A DNA stretch of 64,000 nucleotides from Lachnoclostridium phytofermentans (GTDB taxonomy: Bacteria > Bacillota > Clostridia > Lachnospirales > Lachnospiraceae): the NCBI RefSeq assembly GCF_000733755.1, contig NZ_JPOF01000006.1:248001-312000 (forward strand), in the 5' to 3' direction. This document shows, one piece after another, positions 1-8,877 of this stretch. A model generated the notes under the pieces. That model saw only the letters and a list, made by a program, of their open reading frames with translations. It was not told where the DNA came from and did not search any database. The stretch's first letter is position 1. Each line of letters opens with the position of its first letter. The position numbers and the translations under genes are program-made.

Positions 1-91
1 AACTATTCGGAGTAGCTACTGCTGCTCCTAAACCAACTACAGCGCCTACAATAGCAATTCTTAACTTATTTTTTCTCATAAATGGTAACAT
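1..91 (-). CDS. N-terminus of a probable exported protein (cut by window edge)
   Basis: Only about 30 codons are inside the window. The ATG at 91 follows a GGAAAGGA site at good spacing; an in-frame ATG at 79 is a less likely start. The peptide has a short basic stretch (MRKNKLR) followed by a hydrophobic run ending GLGAAVA, which looks like a signal peptide with an A-x-A type cleavage site. The mature part lies outside, so the function cannot be told. Confidence 0.55.
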   Translation of the reverse strand, partial: MLPFMRKNKLRIAIVGAVVGLGAAVATPNS

Positions 92-428
92 GAGTTCTGT
101 TCCTTTCCCGACTTTATAAAGCCTTATCCAATCTAGTATTCTTATTATTGAAATTTCGTTAACATTCAATTTTGTGCTTTTTAAAACTACTATTACAATT
201 GTACTACGTAAATGTGTCGTAATTATGACAAATTTATTAACTTTTATCTAGTTTTTCTAATTATACAATGTATTTCATAATTTGACAATATTATTCTACC
301 ATATTTATTCCAATGTGAAAAGCTTCTTTTAATAATTTTGTTAAATTTATTTAATAGGATAGTTATAAAAGAGAGAATAGCTAAGATATTGTTAATAAAT
401 ATTTCTACTTATGTAATATATCATAGCT

Positions 429-521
429 ATCTCCATCTCTCATCTATAGCTTCTTTGTTTAAACTATAGATGAAAGAAGAATATAGCATCTTTGTTTAAA
501 CTATAGATACGAGATGGAGAT
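429..521. repeat. 21-bp inverted repeat around the tandem array
   Basis: Bases 429-449 and 501-521 are reverse complements with two mismatches (both contain ATCTCCATCTC and ATCTATAG). The arms enclose the first repeat unit and would form a long hairpin in RNA from either strand. Confidence 0.65.
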
Positions 522-555
522 AACCTCTTAGTTCAAACTATAGAAATAATAAAAG
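445..555. repeat. three tandem copies of a 37-bp repeat
   Basis: The core AAACTATAG occurs at 461, 498 and 535, exactly 37 bp apart. Units 445-481 and 482-518 share 25 of their first 27 bases (TATAGC..CTTTGTTTAAAC..); unit 519-555 is more diverged. The rest of each unit is variable. The array lies between an exported-protein gene and a DUF6440 gene, in about 520 bp that otherwise holds no gene. Confidence 0.8.
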
Positions 556-610
556 AGATAACTCAGACTCATTATTAGGTTGCAACCTTTCGAATCTTAA
601 TTATCTCTTT
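552..610 (-). terminator. hairpin downstream of the DUF6440 gene
   Basis: The 10-bp perfect arms 552-561 (AAAGAGATAA) and 601-610 (TTATCTCTTT) flank an inner 12-bp palindrome, AGGTTGCAACCT. The hairpin starts five bases after the stop codon at 615. A loosely T-rich stretch follows on the minus strand. Confidence 0.5.
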
Positions 611-614
611 ATAA

Positions 615-812
615 TTATTTCAAGAATCCATCGTTATATTTATTAATAGGTGTTATCACAGGCTTACCTTCGTTATCTAACAAAACAGTTAATCCACCAG
701 CGTTTCCATAACAATGAAAAAGATAATTCACTCCGGTTTCTCGATCCACCCAAATTTGGCTCACGTTAGAAAATCCTTGTGAATAGGTCTTTATAAAACG
801 TTCACTATCCAT
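615..812 (-). CDS. DUF6440 family small protein
   Basis: This 65-residue protein has the pattern of the DUF6440 family: VDRETGVNYLF, then YGNAGGLTVLLDNEGKP. The family is small, soluble, common in Clostridia and without known function. The ATG follows AAAAAAGGAGGATTACC, an ideal ribosome site. No membrane segment or signal peptide is present. It is transcribed alone, with a hairpin directly after the stop codon. Confidence 0.75.
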   Translation of the reverse strand: MDSERFIKTYSQGFSNVSQIWVDRETGVNYLFHCYGNAGGLTVLLDNEGKPVITPINKYNDGFLK

Positions 813-896
813 GGTAATCCTCCTTTTTTATCTACATAGGATATTTTCTTCTATAATAATGAAATATTTCATAACCCCTATTTCCTCTGTTTTCTG

Positions 897-1502
897 TTAA
901 CGAAGAACAATTATTACATTAGGCTGTGTTATAGCAGGAATACTCCTCGTCGTTCTACTGAATAAAACAATCATATATTTATTCGATATATTACCACAAT
1001 AAGGTGTACCTCGATCCTCATTTATAATATACGTATTATTCGTAACCTCAAGTTGTAATTGATTATCTTGACTTACTAAAAAGCAGTCAAAAAAATCAGC
1101 TTTTACGAATCGTCCAGGTAACTCTAGAGCAATCACTCTGATTTGATAGCGAGGAGGATAAATTAAAGGCATCGGCTGCATAGGATCATAAAAACCAACC
1201 ACTTTTGCTCCAACTTCATCATAAAAACAATCCACAAAATACGTATTTGCACTGAGAATAAAATGAACCTCATTATTATTTTCTGTCTGTATGGAAAGAT
1301 CATAATACTCAATACAATCTTTTTTTTGTTCTGAGTATACGGTGTCAATATGAACAATCGTCCCGTAGATAGCCACTAATCCACCTTCTTGATTATTCCT
1401 ACGCATCTGTTCTTCCCTTGGTATTGAATAATCACATTCCTCAAACTCTTTTGTATTATATAGGTCCTTTTCACGGTAACAAAAATCTTCATTAAAATCC
1501 AT
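897..1502 (-). CDS. conserved hypothetical protein
   Basis: The protein (201 residues from the ATG at 1502) is soluble, with a middle part rich in beta-strand patterns (GGLVAIYGTIVHIDTV, VGAKVVGFYDP, PLIYPPRYQIRVIAL). I do not recognise a characterised family, although the P-LIYPP-Y pattern resembles unnamed clostridial proteins. A longer frame starting at 1547 exists, but its extra residues include RRIRIRIT, which is only the translation of three AAGGAT repeats. The last of these is an AGGA site 8 bases before the ATG at 1502, so that start is preferred. Confidence 0.6.
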   Translation of the reverse strand: MDFNEDFCYREKDLYNTKEFEECDYSIPREEQMRRNNQEGGLVAIYGTIVHIDTVYSEQKKDCIEYYDLSIQTENNNEVHFILSANTYFVDCFYDEVGAKVVGFYDPMQPMPLIYPPRYQIRVIALELPGRFVKADFFDCFLVSQDNQLQLEVTNNTYIINEDRGTPYCGNISNKYMIVLFSRTTRSIPAITQPNVIIVLR

Positions 1503-1614
1503 AACTGTAATCCTTATCCTTATCCTTCTATTTAACATATGCTGCATAGAATCATTATGTCTATTGAAAGACAGCTTAGTAAAAACTTCTTAATCCATCT
1601 TAAAATTATAGACC

Positions 1615-2571
1615 TTAAGAAAGATAACCTGCCCCTTTTTTTATCTCTTGTTCGAAAAATAAGTTTTCGACCGCTCTTTCATAATCCGAAAATCGCTCCG
1701 CTTTTCTAATCTTTTTTCTATACTTCTCATCATCGGTAAACATGTATGCCCAGTAATGCCATACTTCTTTCATCTTAAATAATACATCACGGTCACCAGA
1801 CAAAATACGTTTATATTCTATTACTAAGCGTTCATGAAACTCTTTTAAGACACGTTTATCTAAACCCACACCTGATGTAATTTCTTGTATCAGAGCTGGG
1901 TTTGCGATAATTCCTCTTCCAAGCATGATTGCATTCACCTGTGGATATTTGACGATAAAGTTTTTATAATCATTCACAGTAAAAATATCGCCATTATAGC
2001 AAACCTCATGTTTGCTTGTACTTAATCCTTCCGAAAATACGGTTAGATTCGGTGTATTCTTATAAAAATCCTTTTGAATTCTTGGATGTATAATTAACTC
2101 TTCCAATGGATATTGATTAAAGATTAACATCAGATCCTGAAACTCATCCGGATTATCTAGTCCAATTCTTGTCTTTATCGAGATCTTTGTGACATTTGCA
2201 TTAAATACCTCTTCTAAAAAACGATTTAATTCTTCTTTCCTAGCTAAAAATCCAGAACCTTTGCCTTTTGCCACCACGGTTCCAGACGGGCAGCCAAGAT
2301 TTAAATTAATCTCATCGTATCCAAACTCCTTTATCTTTTTTGAAGTCTGTATAAAATCATGTGCATTGTTCGTTAATATTTGAGGGACTACATTCATCCC
2401 TTGGTTATGTTCCGGTTTAATATCCTGTAATTCTCTTGTTTTAAAACTTACACTTTGATTTGCTACTATAAATGGGGTAAAATACTTGTCCACATTAGGA
2501 AAGTAAGAATGATGAATATTTCGATAAATATATCCAGTCACACCCTCCATTGGTGCGAAATAAAACTTCAT
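1615..2571 (-). CDS. dus: tRNA-dihydrouridine synthase
   Basis: This is an FMN enzyme that reduces uridine to dihydrouridine in tRNA using NADPH. The N-terminus FAPMEGVTGYIYR matches the family start, and NLGCPSGTVVAKGKGSGFL (about residues 91-109) carries the catalytic Cys94 and the phosphate-binding glycines. IKTRIG, a barrel histidine region (IIHPR) and AIMLGRGIIANP also fit. At 318 residues it is normal for the family and complete. It is transcribed as a single gene. The subtype (DusA, B or C) cannot be fixed from sequence alone. Confidence 0.92.
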   Translation of the reverse strand: MKFYFAPMEGVTGYIYRNIHHSYFPNVDKYFTPFIVANQSVSFKTRELQDIKPEHNQGMNVVPQILTNNAHDFIQTSKKIKEFGYDEINLNLGCPSGTVVAKGKGSGFLARKEELNRFLEEVFNANVTKISIKTRIGLDNPDEFQDLMLIFNQYPLEELIIHPRIQKDFYKNTPNLTVFSEGLSTSKHEVCYNGDIFTVNDYKNFIVKYPQVNAIMLGRGIIANPALIQEITSGVGLDKRVLKEFHERLVIEYKRILSGDRDVLFKMKEVWHYWAYMFTDDEKYRKKIRKAERFSDYERAVENLFFEQEIKKGAGYLS

Positions 2572-2963
2572 ATATTAAAACTCCTTGATCTATACAAATA
2601 TAATAAAATCTACTTTAAATCTTAATCATTATTGGACTTAAAGATCTCTTTTCTTTAATTCCTGTTCATTATATGGTTCACAGTTTCGCTATTATTCTTG
2701 ACTTCTTCATCTAATAACCATATCTACGCATTCAGCACTCATTTTTCTTAACCTTAAAGTTAACAAGGTCATAGTACTTTTTCAAATAAAAAGTACTACC
2801 TTTTTTGTGTAGAATGTAGTTACCAGAACAAACAAAAACACGAAAGTATTTCATTGCTTATGAACATTATACTTTATTTATTTCAAATCATTCAATACCA
2901 ATCTAACAATGTCAATGCGAATAGTTTAGGTTAAAGATAACTGGAATAAAGCTACATCATCTA
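2572..2963. other. intergenic region, no gene seen
   Basis: This is about 390 bp of AT-rich sequence between the dus start and the kinase pseudogene. No open frame with a ribosome site was found on either strand. It contains the hairpin at 2773-2797 and presumably the dus promoter. Confidence 0.5.
2773..2797 (+). terminator. terminator-like hairpin with no matching gene
   Basis: Arms AGTACTTTTT (2773-2782) and AAAAAGTACT (2788-2797) are perfect 10-bp complements with a 5-base loop. The sequence TTTTTT at 2801-2806 follows closely on the plus strand. No plus-strand gene ends here, so it may stop antisense transcription or be left over from a lost gene. Confidence 0.45.
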
Positions 2964-3543
2964 TTAATGAATCATAGGAGGATTTAAAATAGTTTCTTTA
3001 AAGTTTTTCTTTAGTTCAGGTTCTGTATTCAACCAGTCTTGCATGCAAGTAAATAATAACATTCTACGATGTTGATGGTTATCATTATGAATAAATCCAT
3101 AGTCATCTATGCAACGACTGAAACTTTTTAAGGTCTGATTCATCTGGTTCCAAGCAACTTTTATCTCAGTATCCTTGCACCAGTTCGTAAAAAAATCTAT
3201 TTCCTGCTCAAATCCAAGGTTAGAATCCTCAATCTTTTCTTGAAATGACTTAGTAATTGTATGAGATTTTCCTGTCAGCTTTCCCCGATGATAAACTAAC
3301 TCATCTGTTAGTTCAGCACTTTCAGGATTCTTACCTTCACAATAATCCATAACATATGCTGCGTAATTTTTCAGTTTCTGGAAATGCTAGAATTTTTAGT
3401 ACTTTTTTCTTAGAATCCTCTTCATATGTAAAAACAGTACCATCTGAATCTTCTCTTCCACCACCTAGAAAGATTAAGGCAGCGTCATCAATGGATAATT
3501 TCTCACAGATCTCTCTCTTTGCATTATCTGTTAATTTTATCAT
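2964..3543 (-). pseudogene. decayed aminoglycoside-phosphotransferase-like kinase
   Basis: Two overlapping reading frames together resemble an APH-fold small-molecule kinase. The first (ATG 3543 after GAGGG) has the N-lobe: a glycine loop GGGREDSDGTVF and the lysine strand KKVLKILAFPE. It stops near 3337. The next frame reads AAYVMDYCEGKNP, the usual hinge region, then GFIHNDNHQH, the catalytic loop. The 35-40 residues normally between the N-lobe and hinge are missing. The catalytic loop is followed by RRMLLFT rather than the asparagine and DFD metal segment, implying a second deletion. The remnant has about 190 codons against about 300 expected, so an active kinase is very unlikely. Confidence 0.7.
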
Positions 3544-3726
3544 AGTACCCTCATTTCTGTAGAATAACTTTCTTATTATGGTGTTATTTTCCATCATCGC
3601 TTCTTTCTCAATTTATCGATTATCGTACAGCTTATCGTCAGCATATTGCCATGAAAAGATTACTACCCTACCTATAAATTACTTCTATCTTTCATATACG
3701 CTATAAAATCAGCTTAGACGAAAGGG

Positions 3727-4287
3727 TCATCTATCAAAAAAGAATGCGTTATTCCTTCTACATTCTTCCAATGTTACTGGCTCAAAATGATTGATATCAA
3801 CCCCAACATTAAGAGCATAAGGATAATTTCTAGCTAAAAACTCATAGACTCCCTCTGTCTTAGAATCATGTATGTGCCCATATAAAAGAAGACTTTTCCC
3901 TTCCCCTACATTTCGGTGTGAGTCCGTCCATTCTAATAAAGGAAAGTGACATAAGGTTAGGATTTTGTTATTCATTTTTAACATCTTCATTAGGTCAACG
4001 GATTCAAAACAATTTTTAAGATCTACATCCTTAAGTAGGTGTAGGTCATGATTCCCTGGGATAAGGTACTTTTGTCCCTTAAGCTTATTAAGATACTCAA
4101 TGGTTTTATCAGAATCGATCGATTTATGAGTCAAATCTCCTAGAATATATACGATATCCTCCTCTTTCACTTTTTGATTCCACCTTGTAATTAGATAAGA
4201 GTCCATCCTTTGTATATCAGGGAACTGTTTTCGAAATTTTAATATTTTCTTATACCCCAGATGCAAATCAGCAGTAAAATATGTCAT
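3727..4287 (-). CDS. calcineurin-like metallophosphoesterase
   Basis: This 186-residue phosphoesterase has all five metal motifs in order: FTADLHLGY, YILGDLTH, IPGNHDLH, TLCHFPLLEW and LYGHIHDS. It resembles the YfcE-like / phage-type group of small phosphodiesterases, and its substrate is unknown. The ATG at 4287 lies 7 bases after AGGGGG. The alternative ATG at 4293 is too close to that site. No membrane segment is present. It is transcribed alone, toward the kinase remnant. Confidence 0.85.
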   Translation of the reverse strand: MTYFTADLHLGYKKILKFRKQFPDIQRMDSYLITRWNQKVKEEDIVYILGDLTHKSIDSDKTIEYLNKLKGQKYLIPGNHDLHLLKDVDLKNCFESVDLMKMLKMNNKILTLCHFPLLEWTDSHRNVGEGKSLLLYGHIHDSKTEGVYEFLARNYPYALNVGVDINHFEPVTLEECRRNNAFFFDR

Positions 4288-4408
4288 TGTCATTCCCCCT
4301 ATTGTTTAAGATATATTGAATCATATTAAGAAACCCTTGATTTTTGTTATTCCTCTATATCTTTTTATGATTAACAGGTATTCCTGCAAAGCTTCCTTCC
4401 CTTGTAGG

Positions 4409-5518
4409 TTATTGTTCAAAACTAAATTTAATACTTTCTCTCTCTTGTCTACACTGAATTTCTAATAATTCTACTTCCATAATAGTCGGAATATCTCTGA
4501 TACCACCTAACGATTTTTGCTTTCTATTCATTCCATGGAGTCCTTCTTTTTTCTCTGCTTTAAATAAAAACATCATACTACTGCAAGAACCACTTCTTGG
4601 AATAATAATCTCCTCTAACTCCTCCTTACTATAAAAATCAAGTTGGACCCCATCCAGACTCTCATATTCAATTACAGGAATCAGCGTGCCTTTGGGATAA
4701 TTCTCTTCCAATGCTTTATAAAAAGAAGACTTCATTTCTTCAAGCTGTTCCATAGTGAAATATTTTTGATATTTTGGGTCTTCAAATCGTTTCTCTTCCT
4801 CCTTCCAGATATCATAGAAAAAGAGATCTAAGATATAGGCTGTTTGTATAGTACCGTCTTTTAATTTATATGTAATCTTACGATTTTGCTTACCAGCCTT
4901 AAGGGTAATTCTCTTTTTCACTGGGTGTTTTATAAAATAAGGTTGAAATTCTAGTTCTATTCCTTGTTCTTTTAGACCCTTTGGGATTCTTTTAAAGTTA
5001 CCTTTCAAGTCAACTTTCGTAATAATTAAGTGATTCAGTTCCACATCATCCCAACCAGAAAAAGTGACTTTTTCCTTCATTAACAATGTAATAAATTGGA
5101 TGATTTCACTCTCATTTTGATTACAAGGGGTAGAGGAACTACAGGTAACGAAATAATCTTTATGGTCTGTATGAATGCATTTAATATGTAATAAAGCATC
5201 CCTTTCAACATCATTCGTTAATATCTGTTCTCTTCGTTTTAATTTGCCTAACATTTCTTTCTTGTGCAGCCTACGTCGCTTTTGTTCTAATAACTTACGA
5301 TTTTCTTCCTCTTCATTTTTTGTTAACAACCATAAAGAAATAGTATCTTTTACCCTTGTAAATGCCAGACATAATGCACTGATCCCTTCTAATTCAATAG
5401 AGAAATTCAAGGGTACTATTTCATCGTATTGTAGCAGATCGCTCTTTAATTGTCCAATTCGCATATTACTTATCCTTCTTAGTTCTCTTAATTTTTCTAT
5501 CATTAAATGATTTCCCAT
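4409..5518 (-). CDS. hypothetical protein with a charged coiled-coil region
   Basis: This protein of about 369 residues is not recognised. It is soluble, strongly charged and has a likely coiled coil (NEEEENRKLLEQKRRRLHKKE) around residue 75. Basic beta-rich sequence follows in the middle, and the C-terminus contains GSCSSMMFLFKAE. Start choice is uncertain: the ATG at 5518 has a weak GGAAG site 9 bases upstream, while the ATGs at 5554 and 5503 have none. It is separated from the divergent rhodanese operon by about 290 bp. Confidence 0.5.
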   Translation of the reverse strand: MGNHLMIEKLRELRRISNMRIGQLKSDLLQYDEIVPLNFSIELEGISALCLAFTRVKDTISLWLLTKNEEEENRKLLEQKRRRLHKKEMLGKLKRREQILTNDVERDALLHIKCIHTDHKDYFVTCSSSTPCNQNESEIIQFITLLMKEKVTFSGWDDVELNHLIITKVDLKGNFKRIPKGLKEQGIELEFQPYFIKHPVKKRITLKAGKQNRKITYKLKDGTIQTAYILDLFFYDIWKEEEKRFEDPKYQKYFTMEQLEEMKSSFYKALEENYPKGTLIPVIEYESLDGVQLDFYSKEELEEIIIPRSGSCSSMMFLFKAEKKEGLHGMNRKQKSLGGIRDIPTIMEVELLEIQCRQERESIKFSFEQ

Positions 5519-5811
5519 TCTACTTATCTTCCAGAGATATAACAGATAACACACTTTTAATAACTCTTTAAATTAACTTAACTATACAAAAAAATATATA
5601 ATTGTGCAACTGCTTCTAGTTTATGAAAAAGAAAGAACCAGACGTTAATCTAATAACAAAAATAATCTTTATGTAATCTAGTCACTGTAAAATTAGTTTA
5701 AAAGTCTTATACTAAAAACATAAAACGACACAAGAACAAATCTTGTAATGCAATAACATACGAAAATAACAATGATATCAATATAGATAAAAAATGTAAG
5801 GAGGACTATTT

Positions 5812-6165
5812 ATGGGATTTTTAGATAACATTTTAAGCACATTTGGAGGAAATTCCTCTATTAAAAAAATAAAGTATGAAGAAGCTGCTAATAATTTAAA
5901 GAATGATAAAAATATTATGTTGATAGATGTAAGAGAAAATTATGAGTTTCAATCTGGTCATATCAAAGGAGCTAAAAATATATCGTTATCTGTTGTTGAG
6001 AAAACGATTGGCACCATAGCGAAAGATAAAAATGCTACCATCTATGTATATTGTCAGAGTGGTGCAAGAAGTGCCAGAGCTTGTCAAATACTAACCACAA
6101 AAGGTTATACTAATGTTTATAACCTTGGTGGCATTATGGGATGGCCATATGGAATAGTACGATAG
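5812..6165 (+). CDS. single-domain rhodanese-like sulfurtransferase
   Basis: This 117-residue protein has one rhodanese domain: IMLIDVRENYEFQSGHIKGAKNI and the active loop CQSGARS with Cys81. Such proteins carry persulfide sulfur on the active cysteine. The first 20 residues are an amphipathic leader rather than a signal peptide. The AAGGAGG site is strong. It lies 23 bp before a CoA-disulfide reductase that has its own rhodanese domain, so the two very likely form an operon for persulfide or disulfide metabolism. Confidence 0.88.
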   Translation: MGFLDNILSTFGGNSSIKKIKYEEAANNLKNDKNIMLIDVRENYEFQSGHIKGAKNISLSVVEKTIGTIAKDKNATIYVYCQSGARSARACQILTTKGYTNVYNLGGIMGWPYGIVR

Positions 6166-6188
6166 GGATTCAATAGGAGGAATGCAAC

Positions 6189-7835
6189 ATGAAAAAGGTA
6201 GTAATTATTGGAGGAGTGGCAACCGGCGCATCTGCAGCTGCTAGACTTCGAAGATTAGACGAAACAATGGAAATCGTCATTATTGAACGAGGAGAATATA
6301 TTTCTTTTGCAAACTGTGGTTTGCCTTATTATATTGGCGATGTGATAACAGATAGAGATGAATTATTAATGGCAACACCAAAACTTATGAAGGATCGATT
6401 TCATATTGATGTCCGAATTCATAGTGAAGTAACAAAGATTAATCCATCAAAAAACAGCGTTACAGTTCAATCCGTTGAGAAAGGAACTTATGAGGAGACT
6501 TATGATTATCTTATCATAGCACCAGGAGCCAAACCGATTGATTTCAATTTCAATGGGGTCAAATCAAATAAGGTTTTTACTCTTCGTAATATGTATGATA
6601 CGGATCGAATCAAAACAGCTCTTCATGATGTTCAAAAAGCTATTATCATAGGCGGTGGATATATTGGTGTAGAGATGGCTGAGAATTTAGTAGAAAAAAA
6701 TATTGAAGTAACTTTGGTACAAGCCCTTCCTCATATCCTTGCGCCATTTGACGATGATATGGTAATTCTAGCAGAAAATGAGATGCGACAAAAAGGGGTG
6801 AATTTACTTTTATCAGAGAAAGCTGTTGCTCTACATGAGACTGCGACTGGCGTCTCTTTAGAGCTTGAGGGCGGTAATTATGTAGAAGGAAATATCTTAA
6901 TTTCTGCAATTGGAGTGGTACCTGATACAGATTTCTTAAAGGATTCTGGTATTACTCTTGGCAAACGTGGTCATATCATTACAAATGAGCATATGCAGAC
7001 AAATATCCCTAATATCTATGCTGGTGGTGATGCTGTTTTGGTAACGGATTTTGTAACCAAGCAAGAAACTGCGGTACCTCTTGCTGGACCAGCCAATAAG
7101 CATGGACGAATTATCGCAGATAACATCTGTAATATTCCTTCCATATATAAAGATACCCAAGGGTCAACCGTTATCAAAGTATTCGATTTAACCTTAGCAG
7201 CAACAGGAAACACAGAGCGTCAATTGTCCTTGCAAGGAATCGAACACCAAACTCTCATTATTCATCCGAATCATCACGCAGTGTATTACCCAGGTGCAGA
7301 ACCTATCACGCTAAAGCTTATCTTCAATTCGAAAGGAGCAATTCTTGGTGCTCAGGGAATTGGAACAAATGGTGTGGATAAAAGAATTGACGTGATCGCT
7401 ACTCTATTAAGGATGGGTGGTACCATCCATGACTTAGTGGACTTAGAGCTTTGCTATGCTCCACCTTATGGTTCTGCGAAAGACCCTGTTAACTTCGCAG
7501 GATATGTAGCTGAAAATGTTCTTTCGAAAAAAACAGAATTAGTTCACCCAAGGGAACTGCAAAAAATCAAAAACAATCCGAATATTGTTGTACTCGATGT
7601 TCGTACCAAGGGTGAACGAAATGATGGTAAAGTGGATGGCTCTGTACACATCAATGTGAATGAGTTAAGAGATAGACTAAGTGAATTAGATAAGAACAAA
7701 GAATATTGGATTTACTGTGCGGTTGGCGTAAGGGCTTATGTAGCAGAACGAATTTTAAAACAGCATGGATTTCAGTGTAAAAATATAATAGGCGGCTATC
7801 AAACAATTTCTGCTCTTGGTCTAATTGTTCCATAA
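6189..7835 (+). CDS. CoA-disulfide reductase with C-terminal rhodanese domain
   Basis: The protein (548 residues) is a flavoprotein disulfide reductase of the CoADR-RHD type. Residues 1-450 hold an FAD fold (VVIIGGVATGASAAARLRR), the single active cysteine Cys43 in SFANCGLPYY, an NAD(P)H fold (IIIGGGYIGVEMAE) and the FAD motif NIYAGGDAV. Residues from about 460 form a rhodanese domain with VLDVRTKGE and CAVGVRA (Cys510). Known relatives reduce CoA disulfide, CoA persulfide or polysulfide with NAD(P)H. Spacing to the upstream rhodanese supports co-transcription. A role in sulfur or oxidative stress is inferred. Confidence 0.9.
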   Translation: MKKVVIIGGVATGASAAARLRRLDETMEIVIIERGEYISFANCGLPYYIGDVITDRDELLMATPKLMKDRFHIDVRIHSEVTKINPSKNSVTVQSVEKGTYEETYDYLIIAPGAKPIDFNFNGVKSNKVFTLRNMYDTDRIKTALHDVQKAIIIGGGYIGVEMAENLVEKNIEVTLVQALPHILAPFDDDMVILAENEMRQKGVNLLLSEKAVALHETATGVSLELEGGNYVEGNILISAIGVVPDTDFLKDSGITLGKRGHIITNEHMQTNIPNIYAGGDAVLVTDFVTKQETAVPLAGPANKHGRIIADNICNIPSIYKDTQGSTVIKVFDLTLAATGNTERQLSLQGIEHQTLIIHPNHHAVYYPGAEPITLKLIFNSKGAILGAQGIGTNGVDKRIDVIATLLRMGGTIHDLVDLELCYAPPYGSAKDPVNFAGYVAENVLSKKTELVHPRELQKIKNNPNIVVLDVRTKGERNDGKVDGSVHINVNELRDRLSELDKNKEYWIYCAVGVRAYVAERILKQHGFQCKNIIGGYQTISALGLIVP

Positions 7836-7970
7836 CTATAGAGAAGTGATTTGTCAGTGAAATATGAATAATTAACAATCCTTGTTTCATTACGATAGGA
7901 AGTCACAGGCTATAATAATGTACTATCACTATTATTTATGAGATATAATTACTGTATAATAATCAATATG

Positions 7971-8024
7971 CTCCTCCTTAAATTAGACATTTGAAATAAA
8001 AAAAATGTCTAACTTAAGGAGGAG
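7971..8024. repeat. long inverted repeat holding a Shine-Dalgarno sequence
   Basis: Bases 7971-7991 and 8004-8024 are 21-base reverse complements with one mismatch, separated by a 12-base A-rich loop. The right arm contains AAGGAGGAG, placed just before the ATG at 8032. It could act as a terminator after the CoA-disulfide reductase gene, as an RNA switch hiding the ribosome site, or it may be the fused ends of a lost insertion sequence. Confidence 0.7.
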
Positions 8025-8064
8025 TAACTTTATGTTGAAATTATTACTTAAAGAGAAATGGTGA
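8005..8064 (+). CDS. possible leader peptide or truncated gene start
   Basis: An ATG at 8032, eight bases after AAGGAGGAG, opens a 10-residue frame MLKLLLKEKW ending in TGA. The frame can be read from an in-frame ATG at 8005, giving 19 residues. No recognisable gene follows on the plus strand. The very good ribosome site is the only support. It may be the start of a gene that has been lost. Confidence 0.25.
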   Translation: MSNLRRSNFMLKLLLKEKW

Positions 8065-8198
8065 TCGCAATACCTAATTTTTTCAATATATCTTTATCAT
8101 CTCAATTGATAACTTTTATCGTCTTTAATAAGTGCATGTATTCTCAAAACATTGGTCTCTTTCTTATTCAACAGCCCTATATCTTCTGAATAGTTTAC

Positions 8199-8873
8199 TT
8201 ATATCCAACCCTGTTCCTTCCAATAGGAAGCATCTTTCGGTGTACCAAGACCAGCTCTTTGCATGTTCCCCATTAGTTTAAAAATTATTTTCTGTCGAAT
8301 TCCTCGTTTCACATGACCATGTTTTCTTTTGATTTTTTTTGCTATCTTCTTTGTTTTAAGTAATAATTTATCTTTTGTTTTTGGCTTAACATCGTTCCAA
8401 TTTGCAGCTGCTACCACTGCATTGATACAAAATATTCTTGGAATTCCCCACCAAAATAATTGCTTTTTTATTTGTTTTGTTGCGCTTTTCGCCCCCATTC
8501 CAGCTGTCGTAGCTATTGCAATACCAATTTTGTGCTGCATATTCCCTAATGGCCTATGGCTAAACCATCGATAAGCCATATGATCAAAGAATGTTTTTAA
8601 TTGCCCTGTCATTCCCATGCAGTAATTAGGCGAATCTATGATAATTACGTCAGCTTGTTCTATGGAGTGAATGATTTCTTTGGTCACTTTACGGTGAGGG
8701 CAATTTTCCTCCTCCTTTAAAATACAAGTATAACATCCAATACAATATGGAATATCATTTACATAAAATTCACTTAACGAATCTTGATTGGTTACAAGTT
8801 CCTTCAATAATAGCTGTGTAGTGTTCCAGGTACTACCATGATGCTGTTGTCCGTGTAAAACCACTAACTTCAT
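8199..8873 (-). CDS. NADPH-dependent FMN reductase / flavodoxin-fold oxidoreductase
   Basis: This 224-residue protein has the flavodoxin-like N-terminus KLVVLHGQQHHGSTWNTTQ, the cysteine pair region CIGCYTCILKEEENCPHR and the flavin-side motif DSPNYCMGMTGQLKTFFDH. It likely reduces flavin or quinone-like substrates with NAD(P)H. The C-terminus (KKIAKKIKRKHGH) is unusually basic. The ATG at 8873 lies 7 bases after GGGGG and 4 bp after the stop of the TetR gene, indicating translational coupling. A longer frame starting at 8915 would overlap the TetR gene and lacks a site. Confidence 0.85.
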   Translation of the reverse strand: MKLVVLHGQQHHGSTWNTTQLLLKELVTNQDSLSEFYVNDIPYCIGCYTCILKEEENCPHRKVTKEIIHSIEQADVIIIDSPNYCMGMTGQLKTFFDHMAYRWFSHRPLGNMQHKIGIAIATTAGMGAKSATKQIKKQLFWWGIPRIFCINAVVAAANWNDVKPKTKDKLLLKTKKIAKKIKRKHGHVKRGIRQKIIFKLMGNMQRAGLGTPKDASYWKEQGWI

Positions 8874-8877
8874 AAGC

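Noticed and set aside
445-555. CRISPR array
   Set aside because: Only three units, the repeat itself decays from copy to copy, the variable part is about 10 bp and no cas genes are nearby.
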